Shown piece after piece: positions 23,488 to 35,440 of a stretch of 53,341 nucleotides of DNA. The position numbers and the translations under genes were made by a program. Position 1 is the first letter of the stretch. Each line of letters opens with the position of its first letter. Source of the stretch: Lobulomyces angularis. Its lineage: Eukaryota > Chytridiomycota > Chytridiomycetes > Lobulomycetales > Lobulomycetaceae. Location of the stretch: assembly GCA_027604685.1 (NCBI GenBank), contig JADHYX010000126.1, forward strand, positions 1 to 53,341, given 5' to 3'. The notes below the pieces were generated by a model. It searched no databases. It was not told where the DNA came from and saw nothing but the letters and a program-made list of their open reading frames with translations.

Positions 23488-24053
23488 ATGAGTAAGGGTA
23501 ATACAAGAAAAGTGTATATATTACAATAAGATAAATAAAAAGCAGTAAAAGAATTGTTATCTGAATTAGCTAAAAATAAAGTACAATATGAAGAGAGTAA
23601 AGCTTTAATAGCTCAAGCTATGATAGGTGAAAATATTCCTTTTTATAATAAACATACTTCTGAATCTAAGTTTTAAATGATTAAAGCTAATTATTATTAT
23701 CCTGTAGATATATAATTATTTAAAACAATTACTAATTATATATCGTTCAGTAAAAACGTTAGCTTATTAGTAATTGCTCCTCCTATTATTACATTATATA
23801 AACAATTGTATCGTTATTTATAAGTTAATATTATCTCTATATTCGTACTATTCACTATAGATTCACTATATTTTCATTATTTATTCTTGGATACACTTTC
23901 ATTGTATCTTTATACATTACTTATAGTTTTACTTGGCATTTATGGTAATACCTTTCGAAGTAAACAAGTTATTTATAAATCTGATTTGTCTTTCACCTCT
24001 AGCCATCTCTCTTTCAATAGCTACACTAATTTATTCACGCACCATCTTAAATG
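23488..24053 (+). pseudogene. Unidentified reading frame with five in-frame TAA
   Basis: From ATG 23488 to TGA 24051-24053 the frame is coherent for about 188 codons except for five TAA and has no TAG. Pieces: MSKGNTRKVYILQ, KAVKELLSELAKNKVQYEES, KALIAQAMIGENIPFYNK, MIKANYYYPVDI, then a hydrophobic half (LLVIAPPIITLYKQLYRYL, FLDTLSLYLYTLLIVLLGIY). The first half is charged and soluble-like, the second is membrane-like. No family was recognised. Either a decayed plasmid or accessory ORF, or one using a different meaning for TAA. Confidence 0.35.
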
Positions 24054-27000
24054 AGTCGTTGTAGATAGCTATCTATTTTCTTGCCTCCTAATTTTTACAT
24101 AACTAGTCTTACACACTTCATTAGCTCTTTATACAAAAATATACAATATTACCTCATACTTTATTTATTGTTCACTCCTTAATCGTTCTTTTAAACTTTC
24201 TCTCACGATCTCTTCTTTTATAATTCTTATTTTCTTACTTTTATACTAGTATTCTTAACCCTTTCAGGAACTCTTTACTGGCCACCGCCTAGATTAGGTT
24301 AGTCCATTTTTATCTATTCTTAGCATATACTTTTATGATTCATTTATACACTTTATACCTTTCATTTTCATATACAGTCTTTTTCTTTCTATCTTACGAT
24401 CTCTTTTTACAACTTAGTAATATATACAACTCTTTTTTATTCTCTTCAAAATGCTAATAAGTATTCATTTAACATTAAGAATACTATTAATCTAAAGGAG
24501 AATAAGCAAATTAATAAGTATATATTCATAAATATTAATTCCAATAAAGCTACCAACCTAACCGATATTTGTAAATATTTTTACTTATTTGGATATGTTG
24601 GCCATTTAATTATTATTCCAGGTTTCATCCATTTCTTCTTGTTCCACCTTTACATTTTACATATAACTTTTTATACATATATAAAATTTACTCGCAACTA
24701 CGATTTCAAATATGCATACCTTAATAAATTAGTTGGTAGTCTAAGATAAATATATATCTACTCCTGCCTAATTAAACTAAAAATTGAGGTACCGATTTAA
24801 TACCTGATTTAGAGTTCGTAATACTCATTATCTATGCCCTGAATAAAATGCTAATTTATCCTCGACAATATTTTAATGATTTAACTTTTATATTCAGAAC
24901 ATTTAACCTTTATGGAATTTGTTTTTATTGAAGACTCGCCTAACTATTCGTTTATCATCCTCATACACTTTCCTTAGTATATACCAATAAATATATAATA
25001 ATTAGACTTTGAGATCCTCGAGGGTAATTGAATTCAATAGGAGGTAACCCAATCCGAATTCATCATTATATAGATACTTAATAGTAAATATAGAGTCAAC
25101 CACACTTGATATTAAATATCGGATTTAAATGCTCTTTTAGAATATTTTCATAAGCTCCAATAATAAGATATATCACTAGGGCCCTAAAAGTAAATGGAGA
25201 TACAAAGTTATGAGGCGATTAAAAAATTTAATTTTAATAATATTATTGCTATGCTAAAGAAGCTTAATATTTTACGCAGCGTGCTTAAACCATATTAATC
25301 CCTAAGTTATCTTTAAGGCTTTATGCGTAGCCGGTTATTTTAAACTCAGCTTAAAATTTAACGCATATGAAAATAGATTGATTGGGCGGATAAATAGTTT
25401 TTTGATACAAAAAAATTTTCTATTACATTTGCTATGAAATAACCATTCTATATAGGTACTAATTTAGACTCTTCATAATACTTATTGTGACGAAATGAAA
25501 AATAAAGTATCTTCACGAGAAAAGCTTTATCTTTCAACATTAAAATTTTTAATTGGCCCCGGTACTGCATTAAACATTATTCCTAAGGATGAAGTAAAGG
25601 AACATGTATTATTTCATTAAGATATTTTGTCATTTATTACTACTAGGGAAATAATATAATGTATTTAAAGTTATATAAGTTATGAACCAATAAGTAACAA
25701 CCTTAATTTAAAATGTAGCTGTCAGGATTAAATATTATCATTGTAGGATGGGTTATATACTTAAATTTTTATGCGAAGATACAAAAAATATATATAGACG
25801 TTCATATAAAGATAGGCATAATAACTAAATGGTACTTAGAGAAAAATAATATAAAAATTATGAGCAACTATAATTGAGTCAATAAATATTATTGAGCACC
25901 TTTACTCTTTGTATTATCTAAATTAGTTACTTTATAATTAATAATTATAATCAAAAGTCTAATAAAAAAATTCACGAACGAATAGTTTTAGAATCCTTAA
26001 TAAGGATTCCAGTCTAAATAACTAATAATATTCTTTGTATAAATTGGAGGGAAATTGAAAGCAATTTTGGTGACTAGTGATAATACTTTTATTTAATAAA
26101 GGTATAAAATAAAGCACTGATTCTATGGGAGTAATAAAAGAGGGCTATCTAAATTTTAATAGTTATTTGGATTTAATGCCTCATTGATGAGGCAATCTTA
26201 TTATGAACTACTTTGTGTTAATGCATTAAATGCTTACACTACGTAATTATAGTTTCCCTGTACAATGCTACCGATCGATATGCATCAGATGATTATAATG
26301 TAATTTTATTGGTTGCCATACCAATAATTATAATTACATTTCTAATAAAGCCAAAAGGTGCCATAACTAATAGATCGATTTTTAAAATTTTATTCGATAT
26401 TCAGTTATGACTATTGTTTAATAAATGCAATTTTTTATTTTCCTCACGTTAACATTCCTAAACATTGAAATATGAAGGATTTAATTAGAGGATCTCCTAT
26501 AAATTAACATGGTAAGTAAAAAATAACCTGCTAGTTTAGATCCTACCTAATTATCTATAGTACTGACCATAATGATAACCGGCTACGCATAACATGAATA
26601 TAGTCTTAGTTCTATTCCAATTACCTAAAATAGTATTATCTATTACATTTTTAATTGCATTTGGTAAGCAATTATATCTCCCTCTTCTATTATAGCATTT
26701 ATACAATGAGTGACTCGAATATATATAACTCACACTACCATTTAAATAATAATAATGGTAACTTATGAAATAATATTAAGAAGGCCATCTGATCTCTTTA
26801 TAATATTGAGCTCAGTAAATTTAGCTTTATTCTAAGAGTTTATTTAATTTATATCCATTTTATTAATCTCGTGATATTTTTACCTATAATGTATTTATAA
26901 TTATGATCTCTCTTATAATTCAATGACAATAGGATTACTCATCAACTTTATTTTTATTCATTATTTAACCAATAATATAAACAAGAGATTAATCATATAA

Positions 27001-28041
27001 CATTTAATATCTACTCTTGCCGAGGATTAAATATAGTACTCAGTAATCCTTTTTGGTATAATATTACTTTATGAATACTATTTATTGTTAATGACCAATT
27101 ATTATACTTCATTTTATGTTGTTATGCATTAATATCCTTAATATATAATTTGTAATAATAGCTACCAATAATAATAGCGGAAATTATATATGTTTAATAC
27201 GCATATAATGTAATTAATAATATAAGCAATTAATTTTAAGATTACCCCTCCATTTTCCCGAAGGATTAGTAGTTTGTTTATCTCTATATATTAGGTATAT
27301 GATTAATTTAAGTACATTAACTATAAAGATAAATACTTATGTCCTACATTTAACTAAATACCGGCTACGCAATATAAACTGAGATACTTAGCTAAATAAA
27401 TAGGGATAGGGTATCAACTTACTTTTACTCAGCCCATCCCAATAACTTATTTGGTTAATCTAGTACCTAGGTATCTCTAGTTATTATCTACATTATAATT
27501 AGATTCAATCCCAATCCATCATTCGCTCTTTTTTACGGTATAATATTTATAATATGATATTATTCTTACTCGAATAGGTGATAATAAATATATATTATTA
27601 TGGCGCCTATGTCTATATATAATTTATTAAAAATGTATCATGATTAATTATACTGCTATAAAAGGCTTATATAAGGGTGTTCCTATGCGTTTAGCATATA
27701 CCAAATACCTGAGCACTTATGCAACTTGTCATATCACATCCTTATATGCGTAGCATATTGAATTATCTTAAAATTTTTCTTCAAGGAATTAAGTGAGCAT
27801 TAATATATAACGTATTACCTCCTTTAATATGACTTACTTTATAAAAAAAGTATGATGTAGAGTGTATTACACCTAATACGAAATTTATTTCCTCATTAGT
27901 ACTTTCTTTATTTTCTTATTTAACTATTTAGCTACTTACATTTTTTTTACTTTTCGCCTAAGTTGGAGGGATGATAAGTTAATAGTTAATAGATAATACT
28001 ATTTTAAGTAATTTTATACTCTCCCTGTTGTAAGTTTAAGC
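24054..28041. other. Intergenic DNA
   Basis: About 4 kb with no recognised gene. It carries the 11-bp GC motif at 25325-25335 (plus), 26578-26588 and 27360-27370 (minus), and several AAATGCT heptamers. A 41-codon open frame at 25495-25620 has no known relative that I can see. Confidence 0.5.
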
Positions 28042-28440
28042 TGTAGTTATGAGATCATATTTATTGACCATACAAATATTAATTATTGAGATACAATCAT
28101 AAAATAGCAGCTTAATAACAATAAAATTTGTCGGCGCATAAAATTTTGTAGATGTTTTCATTTTTACTTCTCCATTCATAGATACCAACTTTCCATTTGC
28201 AAAAGTAGATGATAATAAGGGATAAAGATTAAGATCATAGTATAGGAGTAAACCAGAAAGAGTAGCTATACCCAATACAATCATCCCAAATAAGTATAAA
28301 ATATTTATAAATGGTACTTTAGATGTAATTGTAAAACTAATTATCCCGGCTAAGGTTTGTACAATTGAGAGACAGATTCTATAGACAGGACCGTTAAAAT
28401 ATTTAGATCCAATCTATTATGTTGTTGCCTACTTTCTCAT
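28042..28440 (-). CDS. Hypothetical minus-strand ORF
   Basis: The minus strand is open for about 80 codons from Met (28284 to 28036), and the open run extends upstream to about 28400 with one TAA if TAG is Leu. It reads GPVYRICLSIVQTLAGIISF, MIVLGIATLSGLLLYYDLN, KLVSMNGEVKMKTSTKF, FYDCISIINICMVNKYD. Hydrophobic segments suggest a membrane protein. No family is recognised and the other strand shows nothing. It could be chance or a relic. Confidence 0.25.
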
Positions 28441-30033
28441 GTCAACGAAAAATTCTATATTTATTAGTTAACTTGAATTTTATAGGTTAATATAAGATAC
28501 TATTTATGCTAATTGTAATTATACCTATAATGCTTACCGATAATAATTAAGAAAGATACTACCGATATATATTTTTAATAAAAGACCATACAAATATATG
28601 GACACATAAAAATACTATAATGCTTATGTAGATAAAATGTTTATTATAGTGTTTAAATAGCGCCTATTCCAAAACAAATAAAACCCTAAAAATAGTCCTA
28701 ACTGTATCTAAATACTATATTACCTTTATTAAATAAATTGCTCTTGTAGATATAGGTATAGATATATCTATTAATATATTCGATAATAGTTAAATATTAA
28801 GATGATAAAATTAACTAACATAGTAAATAAAAAGGGTCCATAATATTGGAGGTTATTTGGAAAAGAGTAGTTTTTATTATAGTTCGATTTATACAATTTA
28901 TTAACATTTATTAAAAATATATATCTTAATTATGTATTTTCATGACTACCCTTATTAAGTTATTAAATTGGTATTTAAGTTTATCTGGCTCTAATATTGT
29001 TAGGTTATTTACTCAAAAATTCAAGTTACATTAACAACACTTATTTTAAAAATATCAAATTATATCTTTATCAATATTGTAACTGATATTGGTATTTTGT
29101 ATCAGGCGCTGTATGATTCCTACTCATTTGTATTAACTAAAAATGCAATATATTTATAATCCACGGTATGCTTAAATGATTGTATATATATGAACAGTGC
29201 CCCTTTTTGTACAGGTGTTAACAGAGGGTCAATGCCGCAATGGATAAAATGCTAGCCTTAGTAAAGGACACTGATAACATATGTGAAAAATAGTTATTGA
29301 TAAAACTAGTAATTTCTATTAAACTCTTACTTCAGTATAAATGTATTTATGCATTAAATATTTTAATTTCTTAAATTGTGAACAATGGTAATAGATTATT
29401 ATTTTTCATATCGTATTGGATTTTTAATTGTAAAACAAAAACAATAAATCTAAATCTATTATTCATAAATAAGTTCTCTACTTTTTTAATTGCTTCCTGC
29501 ATTTCTTAAGTTATAATTCGTAGTATTTTTGCTTTGTTGAAATTTTCTCATTAATACAAATTAATATCTTTTTATAATGGTTTATTTAGTATTAATATAT
29601 AGCATAAAGTAAAATAGTTTTAGAAGTAATTTCTATTAGAACATGGGATAATTAGACTAAATTTAGACATAGTTTTTAATAATAAACAATTTCGTGTTTC
29701 CCAGTCAAAATAGTATTTCATTTATTAGTCGGTATTACAAATTAGGTTCTTGTAAATACATTTTAATACATTGCGTTTTAATAGATACGTAGGTTTTTAA
29801 TTACATTTTTAGGATTAATCTAATAATCCTTCTTTTTATATTGAGTTTTATAAATAGTTAATAATAATAGTTTTCATAATCCGACATTTAGTCTCATCTA
29901 CTATTATGTGTATAATATTATGTAACTATTTAATTCACTTCTATTTGAAAATATCATTAATATAAGATTTATTGGGTTTATTTTATGTTTCTTAAGTTCT
30001 TAATTTTTATATATTTGTTCTTATTATTTTTAT
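28441..30033. other. Intergenic DNA upstream of cox2
   Basis: No gene was recognised. It contains the second copy of the 29-nt repeat (29871-29899). Confidence 0.5.
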
Positions 30034-30095
30034 AAAGGGAGTTCTCCCTTTTAAACACAGATATTTTCAATATTGAGATGTCACATCTCAATATT
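30034..30095 (+). promoter_or_regulatory. Two hairpins in the cox2 leader
   Basis: AAAGGGAG-TT-CTCCCTTT (30034-30051) and AATATTGAGATG-TCA-CATCTCAATATT (30069-30095, 12-bp perfect stem) sit 22 nt before the cox2 ATG. Likely RNA-processing or mRNA-stabilising structures; function is inferred only from position. Confidence 0.5.
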
Positions 30096-30116
30096 TCAAG
30101 TAATAAATTAATAAAT

Positions 30117-32091
30117 ATGGAAAATAATTAGTTATTAAATAAAAGTTATTATAATGAAATTTTAAGTAATAAAGTTTTTTCAGATTATCCAACTATAGGT
30201 CAATTAGGTTTTCAAGATCCTGCCTCTGATTGGATGTATGCTATTATTGATTTACATGATAGAATTATATATTATTAGATTATTATCTAGGCTGTAGTAA
30301 TGTGGGTATAGATATCAGCAATTATTAATAATGATCATTTAGCATATTTACATCATGGTAATATGATAGAATAGATATGGACATAGACACCAGCAGGTAT
30401 TTTGTGGGCTATTGGATTACCTAGTTAGAGATTATTATATATTATGGATGAAATCTAGGATGCAGAAATTACTATTAAAGCTATAGGAAATCAATGGTAT
30501 TGCTCTAATGCCATAAATAAATCTAAATATTTTGCAAATAGAAACAAAATACTCAAAGGATAGTCTTTGAAACATCTAAACTCCCCTATTATTCTAAATC
30601 CCTTTTGGGTCACTGGTTTTAGTGATGCTGAGGGTTGTTTTTCCATAAATATACAAATTACTAAAAAAAGTAATAGATATATTACATCTACATTCAAAAT
30701 AGCATAGGATTTAAAAGATATTGATATATAGTATAGCTTGAAAAATTACTTTCAAGTAGGACAAATAACTATACATAAATATGAAGCTAGATTTGAAATT
30801 ATGGGTTATAAAAATGCTATACAATATGTTATACCACATTTTGATAAATACCCTTAGATAACAAAGAAACGAGCTGATTATGTTATTTGGAAAAATATTA
30901 TAATGATTCAAAATAGTAAACAACATTTTACTACTGAAGGATTTCTTCAATGTATTTCTCTTAAAGCTAGTTTGAATAAAGGATTAAGTGAAACATTAAA
31001 AGCATTATTTCCTAATATTGTTCCTGTTCCTAAATTTATTGTACAGTAGCCTGATACTCTTAATCCTAATTGGCTAAGTGGATTTACGGCAGGAAATGGT
31101 TCTTTTATGGTAATAATAAGAAAACATTATACTTGTCTAACAGGATATCAAGTACAAGCTGTTTTTAATATAGGTCAACAATCTAGAGAGAAAGAATAGC
31201 TTATAAAAATAAAACATTTCTAGAATTGTGGAAATGTTTTAGTACAAAAAACTGACAGTAGAATAGTTGTTAGTAAATTCAATGATATAATAAAATATAT
31301 TATTCCTTATTTTACTCAAAATCCTCTTATGAATAAAAAACAACAACAATTTAAAATATGGTGTCAAATAGTTACTATGATAGAAAATGGTGAACATTTT
31401 CTTGACACTGGGCTCAATAAAATACGCTCTCTGAGAGATAATATGCGTTAGGGGAAATAACTTAGATTTATAGTCCGATTTTATAAGCATAAATGGAATG
31501 GATAAAATAATATCAAACCAATGGATGCAACAAATCGTGGCGACACAAATGAGTACGGTCAAATATGGACAATAAAGATTCAAGAGACCGTCAGGGGAGT
31601 TTGCATGGACCGTTAGGACCATCCTTTGCTACAGACTAGTTCATTTGTGGGTCTTTTATAAAAAGGCTTAATGTATAGTCGAAAATGGCAGCACATGCCA
31701 TTATGATTGGAGTTATGAATATTCAGATTATATTGATTATAATAATTCAGAAATTGCTTTTGATAGTTTTATGGTTCAATATGATGATTTGAATCCTGGG
31801 GATATTCGTAATTTACATGTAGATAATTATTTGGTTTTACCAGTGGGTGTATCTACACGTCTTCTTGTATCTAGTAATGATGTAATTCATAGTTTTGCTA
31901 TCCCTTCTCTTGCTATTAAAAGTGATGCTATACCAGGAAGACTTAATGCTACTGGTTTTATTATTAATAGACCTTCTGATTTTTATGGTCAATGTAGTGA
32001 ACTTTGTGGTGTTTTACATGGATTTATGCCTATTGGTATTCATGCAACATCTGTACCTTCTTATTAGTCTTGGTAGAATAATCAAGGATAA
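30117..32091 (+). CDS. cox2: Cytochrome c oxidase subunit 2, two exons (30117-30498, 31706-32091)
   Basis: Complex IV subunit that takes electrons from cytochrome c through the CuA centre. The spliced frame is 255 residues, the normal length. Exon 1: two-helix N-terminal part with [11 protein letters not shown], then IELIWTLTPAG, LLYIMDE and [11 protein letters not shown]. Exon 2: SYEYSDY, then [18 protein letters not shown] and the CuA loop [14 protein letters not shown] with the Cys, Glu, Cys, His and Met ligands, plus His of HSFAIP. The intron falls inside the Tyr codon of QWYW: exon 1 ends in T and the intron ends in G, as in group I introns. Exon 1 has 8 TAG-Leu codons; exon 2 has only two, in its last nine codons. 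Stop TAA 32089-32091. cox3 follows 86 nt later. Confidence 0.95.
30499..31460 (+). CDS. LAGLIDADG intron protein, in frame with cox2 exon 1
   Basis: The reading frame of cox2 exon 1 runs without a break (TAG as Leu) through the intron to TAA 31458-31460. Two LAGLIDADG helices are seen: [13 protein letters not shown] (about 30605) and [12 protein letters not shown] (about 31070), separated by about 150 residues, the usual single-chain homing endonuclease or maturase layout. In the second motif the acidic residue before G is Asn (GNG instead of GDG or AEG), which would be expected to disable one catalytic centre. It is likely made as a fusion with the exon 1 peptide and then processed. It may act as a splicing maturase or a nickase. 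Confidence 0.85.
30499..31705 (+). ncRNA. Group I intron in cox2
   Basis: It interrupts the WYW motif of cox2. The 3' part shows a group I core: ACAGACTA and TATAGTC as the two P7 strands (about 31630-31683), a P4-P6-like region with GACCGTCAGGGGAG before it, and a P9 hairpin AATGGC-AGCACAT-GCCATT just before the terminal G at 31705. The 5' exon ends in T. Splice sites were chosen because they restore QWYWSYEY exactly. Confidence 0.85.
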
Positions 32092-32177
32092 TACATTTCT
32101 TATATAAACTACTTTTATTGACTTAATTTTGCTGTAATTATTTTATTTTAATTGGTTTATAATCATTGATTTTGTTT

Positions 32178-32972
32178 ATGGATAAAATTATGTCAAGACA
32201 AGTACATCCTTATCATTTAGTAGATGGTTCACCTTGGCCTATTTTAATGGCTTTTGCACTTCTTGGTTTTGCTGTTAGTATTGTAAGTTTTTAGGTAAAT
32301 AAAACAGGACAATAGATTATACCATCTTAGATAGGTATCTTAATAATTTCAATACAATGGTGGAGAGATGTTATTAGAGAAGCTAAAGGAGGTTATCATA
32401 CTATTACCGTTCAACGTGGTATTTAGATTGGTTTTTTATTATTTTAGATTACTGAAATAATGTTGTTTGGTAGTTTTTTTTGGTCCTTTTTTCATGCATC
32501 TTTATCTCCTGCTATTGATTTAGGTTCAACTTGGCCTCCTATGGGAATTAATGCTGTAAATACTTGGGCTATTCCTCTTTTAGGTACTTGTGTTTTATAG
32601 GCATCTGGTTTTGTACTTACTTTAGGACATCATGCTACTATTGGTGGTAATAAAGATTTGGCTGTTATTAGTGTATTTTTAACTGCCATTTAGGGTACAT
32701 AGTTTATATATCTTCAAGCTAATGAATATTATTATGGTGAATTTACTATTTCTGATTCTGTTTATGGTACTGTATTTTATTTAACTACTGGTCTACATGG
32801 ACTACATGTTATTGTTGGGGTTCTATTCTTAATAATAGGAGGTATTAGATTATTTCGTGATTCATTTACCACAGAACATCATCTAGGTTTAGAATTTTCT
32901 ATTTTTTATTGGCATTTAGTTGATGTTGTTTGGTTATTTGTATTCATAACTTATTATTGGTGGGGTTCTTGA
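32178..32972 (+). CDS. cox3: Cytochrome c oxidase subunit 3
   Basis: Complex IV membrane subunit with seven helices. ATG 32178 (or 32190, [11 protein letters not shown], closer to the usual start) to TGA 32970-32972; 264 residues, the normal length. Seen: [99 protein letters not shown] and the C terminus YYWWGS followed directly by TGA, which shows TGA is a stop. Eight TAG-Leu codons all lie in codons 1-175; none in the last 90. Confidence 0.96.
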
Positions 32973-34371
32973 ATTTTTAGGCATTTTTATGTATCAACAC
33001 TTTATAACTCTTCTACTTCTTATGGAACATAATATCTAAATATGTAGATTAATTAATAGTAGATAAAATTGATTCGCTGATTCTTATATTTAGGGATAAG
33101 ATCCATTTGCATATGTAAATAAATATTAGGATAATATACGGACAAGAAGTCATTTACAAAAGGGATATTTATTGTTATAAGGATAAATGCGATATAATAA
33201 ATGGAGTTAAATTTTATGAAGGTAATATTTTAAATATCCCTTTTAAGCTGTTTATACCCTACTTTCTATATAGCGATATATATGATAGGTGCGTGCTGTT
33301 TTATATCTCATTCAGGTAAAGCCCGATTATCATTTAATGCTGTATTGATTATATACGAATTATAATTTTATTGATGTAACATTTATTATAATTTTTTGAA
33401 TATGCCCCCAATTTATTAGAACAATTATGGTTTCTTCTTATTTGTTTGTAAAATAGAACATTTTTAAGGATAATCCTATTACTTACTTAATACTATTAAA
33501 ATTATATTTACAATTATATGACCATTAATATGAATAAATGGACTATCGCTATAATAAAATTTATTAATTAATCCAGATATTTTGAATGATTATTCAACTA
33601 AAATGTAAGATATATCTTATTGATAAAGGGATATATTAAATCAGCATAAACTAATAAATAATATATAGATTACCAGTCTATTTCTGGCACTCTTTTTAAC
33701 GTTAAATATATAGGTCTATAGGATAAATTAAGAAAGAGAAGTAACTAATTAGTGTTTAGGAATAATATCTTACATTTTATTATTTATGCTACCTTCTATT
33801 TATAATATCGGTTTAATGCTTTAGATCGAATACATGTATCTTTATTATTACCGCTTTAATTTATAGCTGTTTCCAAGCTAATTAAGTAAGGGGATGATAA
33901 TATAAAATGGCAGGTTTATAGTTTTAGACATAAAGATATCATTCAATAACTCTGTTTTATAAAAACATAATTGATTTGTACTATCTTTATTAGATCGACT
34001 AGCATCCACTTAATAAATTAAGTTAGATAAGTTTTATACATTGCGTGTATAAACTACATTAATTATTTGGTATAAAAGTAGTTTTATAGGTCGCCGGATA
34101 TTGGAGTTAATATCCATCCTTTTACCGCTTGTACTTTTTTTGGTATTAAAGTTTAACACATTGCGTGTATAATCTACTATAAATATAGCTATCCCCTCGT
34201 ACTCTCTTGTTTCTGTCTTCGAATTATTGTAATTTTACTATTAAAATGTTGAGCAGGCTTTCACTTACCGAGAACAAGTTCTATTATAAATAGGGTATTT
34301 ATCTACCACTAGACAATTATATATATTTAACATAAATGCTTTAGTAGCATGAGGTAAATACAACTAATATA
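32973..34371. other. Intergenic DNA after cox3
   Basis: No gene. A word around CACATTGCGTGTATAA occurs twice (about 34037 and 34157), making a diverged direct repeat. Confidence 0.5.
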
Positions 34372-34435
34372 ACCAGCTTACGCGCTTACGCGCTTGCGCG
34401 CTATTCACAGATTTAAATGCGCGCTTTTAGCATTT
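34372..34435 (-). repeat. GC-rich element, copy sharing 46 bp with element A
   Basis: CCAGCTTACGCGCTTACGCG, CTTGCGCGC, TATTCACAGATTTAAATGCGCGC, TTTTAGCATTT. Positions 34390-34435 are identical to 12746-12791, while the octamer arrays before them differ in number and sequence, so the array changes while the arm is conserved. Confidence 0.85.
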
Positions 34436-35229
34436 TATTAATTGCAGAATCGGAATCTATCTATTAAATACTAGGGTTATAAGTTAAATATTGTATAAAA
34501 TGGGGTTGTAATGCATTTAGTACTAACCTTTAAAATTCATAATCCTGATATGAATCTTAATTAACTATAATTGCATTTTATACACAATATTTACTTGTTG
34601 TGAATTTTATGCTAATACGTTATATCCCTATAGAGCTGATACCTAATTTTACATGCATTTTTAAATAGCTATTATCTTATAGTACTTTTATCTTTCTTTA
34701 GAACCTGTTTATGACATTATAGTACGTTTTTATTCTTTATTATTAGCCAGCTTCTCTTATTTTAAGGTAGGTTACTACTTTGTTTTACTTATAAAGTTAC
34801 CCGTAATTTTTGTAGCGATAAATATATAAGTAGTAAGCATCTCAGTAATATTAGTAATAATCTTAATTACAGGCCGGTATCATATTATATATTTGTATAT
34901 TATTAATTAATTAAAATTTTAAACGATGGATAAAACTAGGTATCATATATAAGTACTCAGTAGTTAATAATATCTCATAAGTGATATCAATTAGTTGTGT
35001 ATAATGTTGGCAATTTTTTAAGTATAATATTAACTGTATTAATTGTCTCAAGCAGTCTGTAAAATTGCCAGTCACTTCGTCTTTTATTCTATAAATATTT
35101 CAGATTAGATATTTATTCTAGTAATTACCATGTTATCCTAAACCTAACTCCATTAAACCAATATAATAATTTCTAATGTATTTTAATAACCATTTTTATG
35201 TAAAGCACTTAAATGATATAAAACTAATC
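34436..35229. other. Intergenic DNA
   Basis: Nothing gene-like recognised. Confidence 0.45.
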
Positions 35230-35251
35230 CAGCAGCGCGCTGCGCGCTGCT
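35230..35251. repeat. GC-rich palindromic insert in a cob relic
   Basis: CAGCAGCGCGCTGCGCGCTGC is palindromic in its centre. It cuts the minus-strand cob relic after the TLSITIYI helix. Confidence 0.7.
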
Positions 35252-35440
35252 AATATAAATGGTAATAGATAATGTAAAGAGAAAAAATCTATTTTAAGTT
35301 GTATTTCCTACTGATAAGTCACCTAACAATAAGACTACAATATCATTACCTAGATAAGGTATATCTGATATTAAATGTCTCCCAGTATTTAAAAGTCTTG
35401 CGACAAGATGGAGGCTTATAATTAAAAATTTAATAGAGAT
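35252..35440 (-). pseudogene. cob: cob relic on the minus strand
   Basis: The minus strand reads YKPP, then a short joined piece with KYWE, then LISDIPYLGNDIVVLLLGDL, SVGNTT, TAA, NRFF. This is the apocytochrome b segment around IPYIGNDIV..WGGFSV..ATLNRFF. The part between SYKPPR and YWG, which holds the quinone-site PWGQMS region, is deleted. The TAA falls where Leu is expected and could be a mutated TAG. It ends at the GC insert 35230-35251. Clearly non-functional as it stands. Confidence 0.75.

Noticed and set aside
30491..31622. Minus-strand open frames across the cox2 intron
   Set aside because: They are shadows of the plus-strand LAGLIDADG ORF, whose motifs are clear.
35390..35420. CTTGCGACAAGATGGAGGCT resembles the LSU rRNA peptidyl-transferase region
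   Set aside because: The same bases read as a cob relic on the minus strand, and no neighbouring rRNA motifs were seen.
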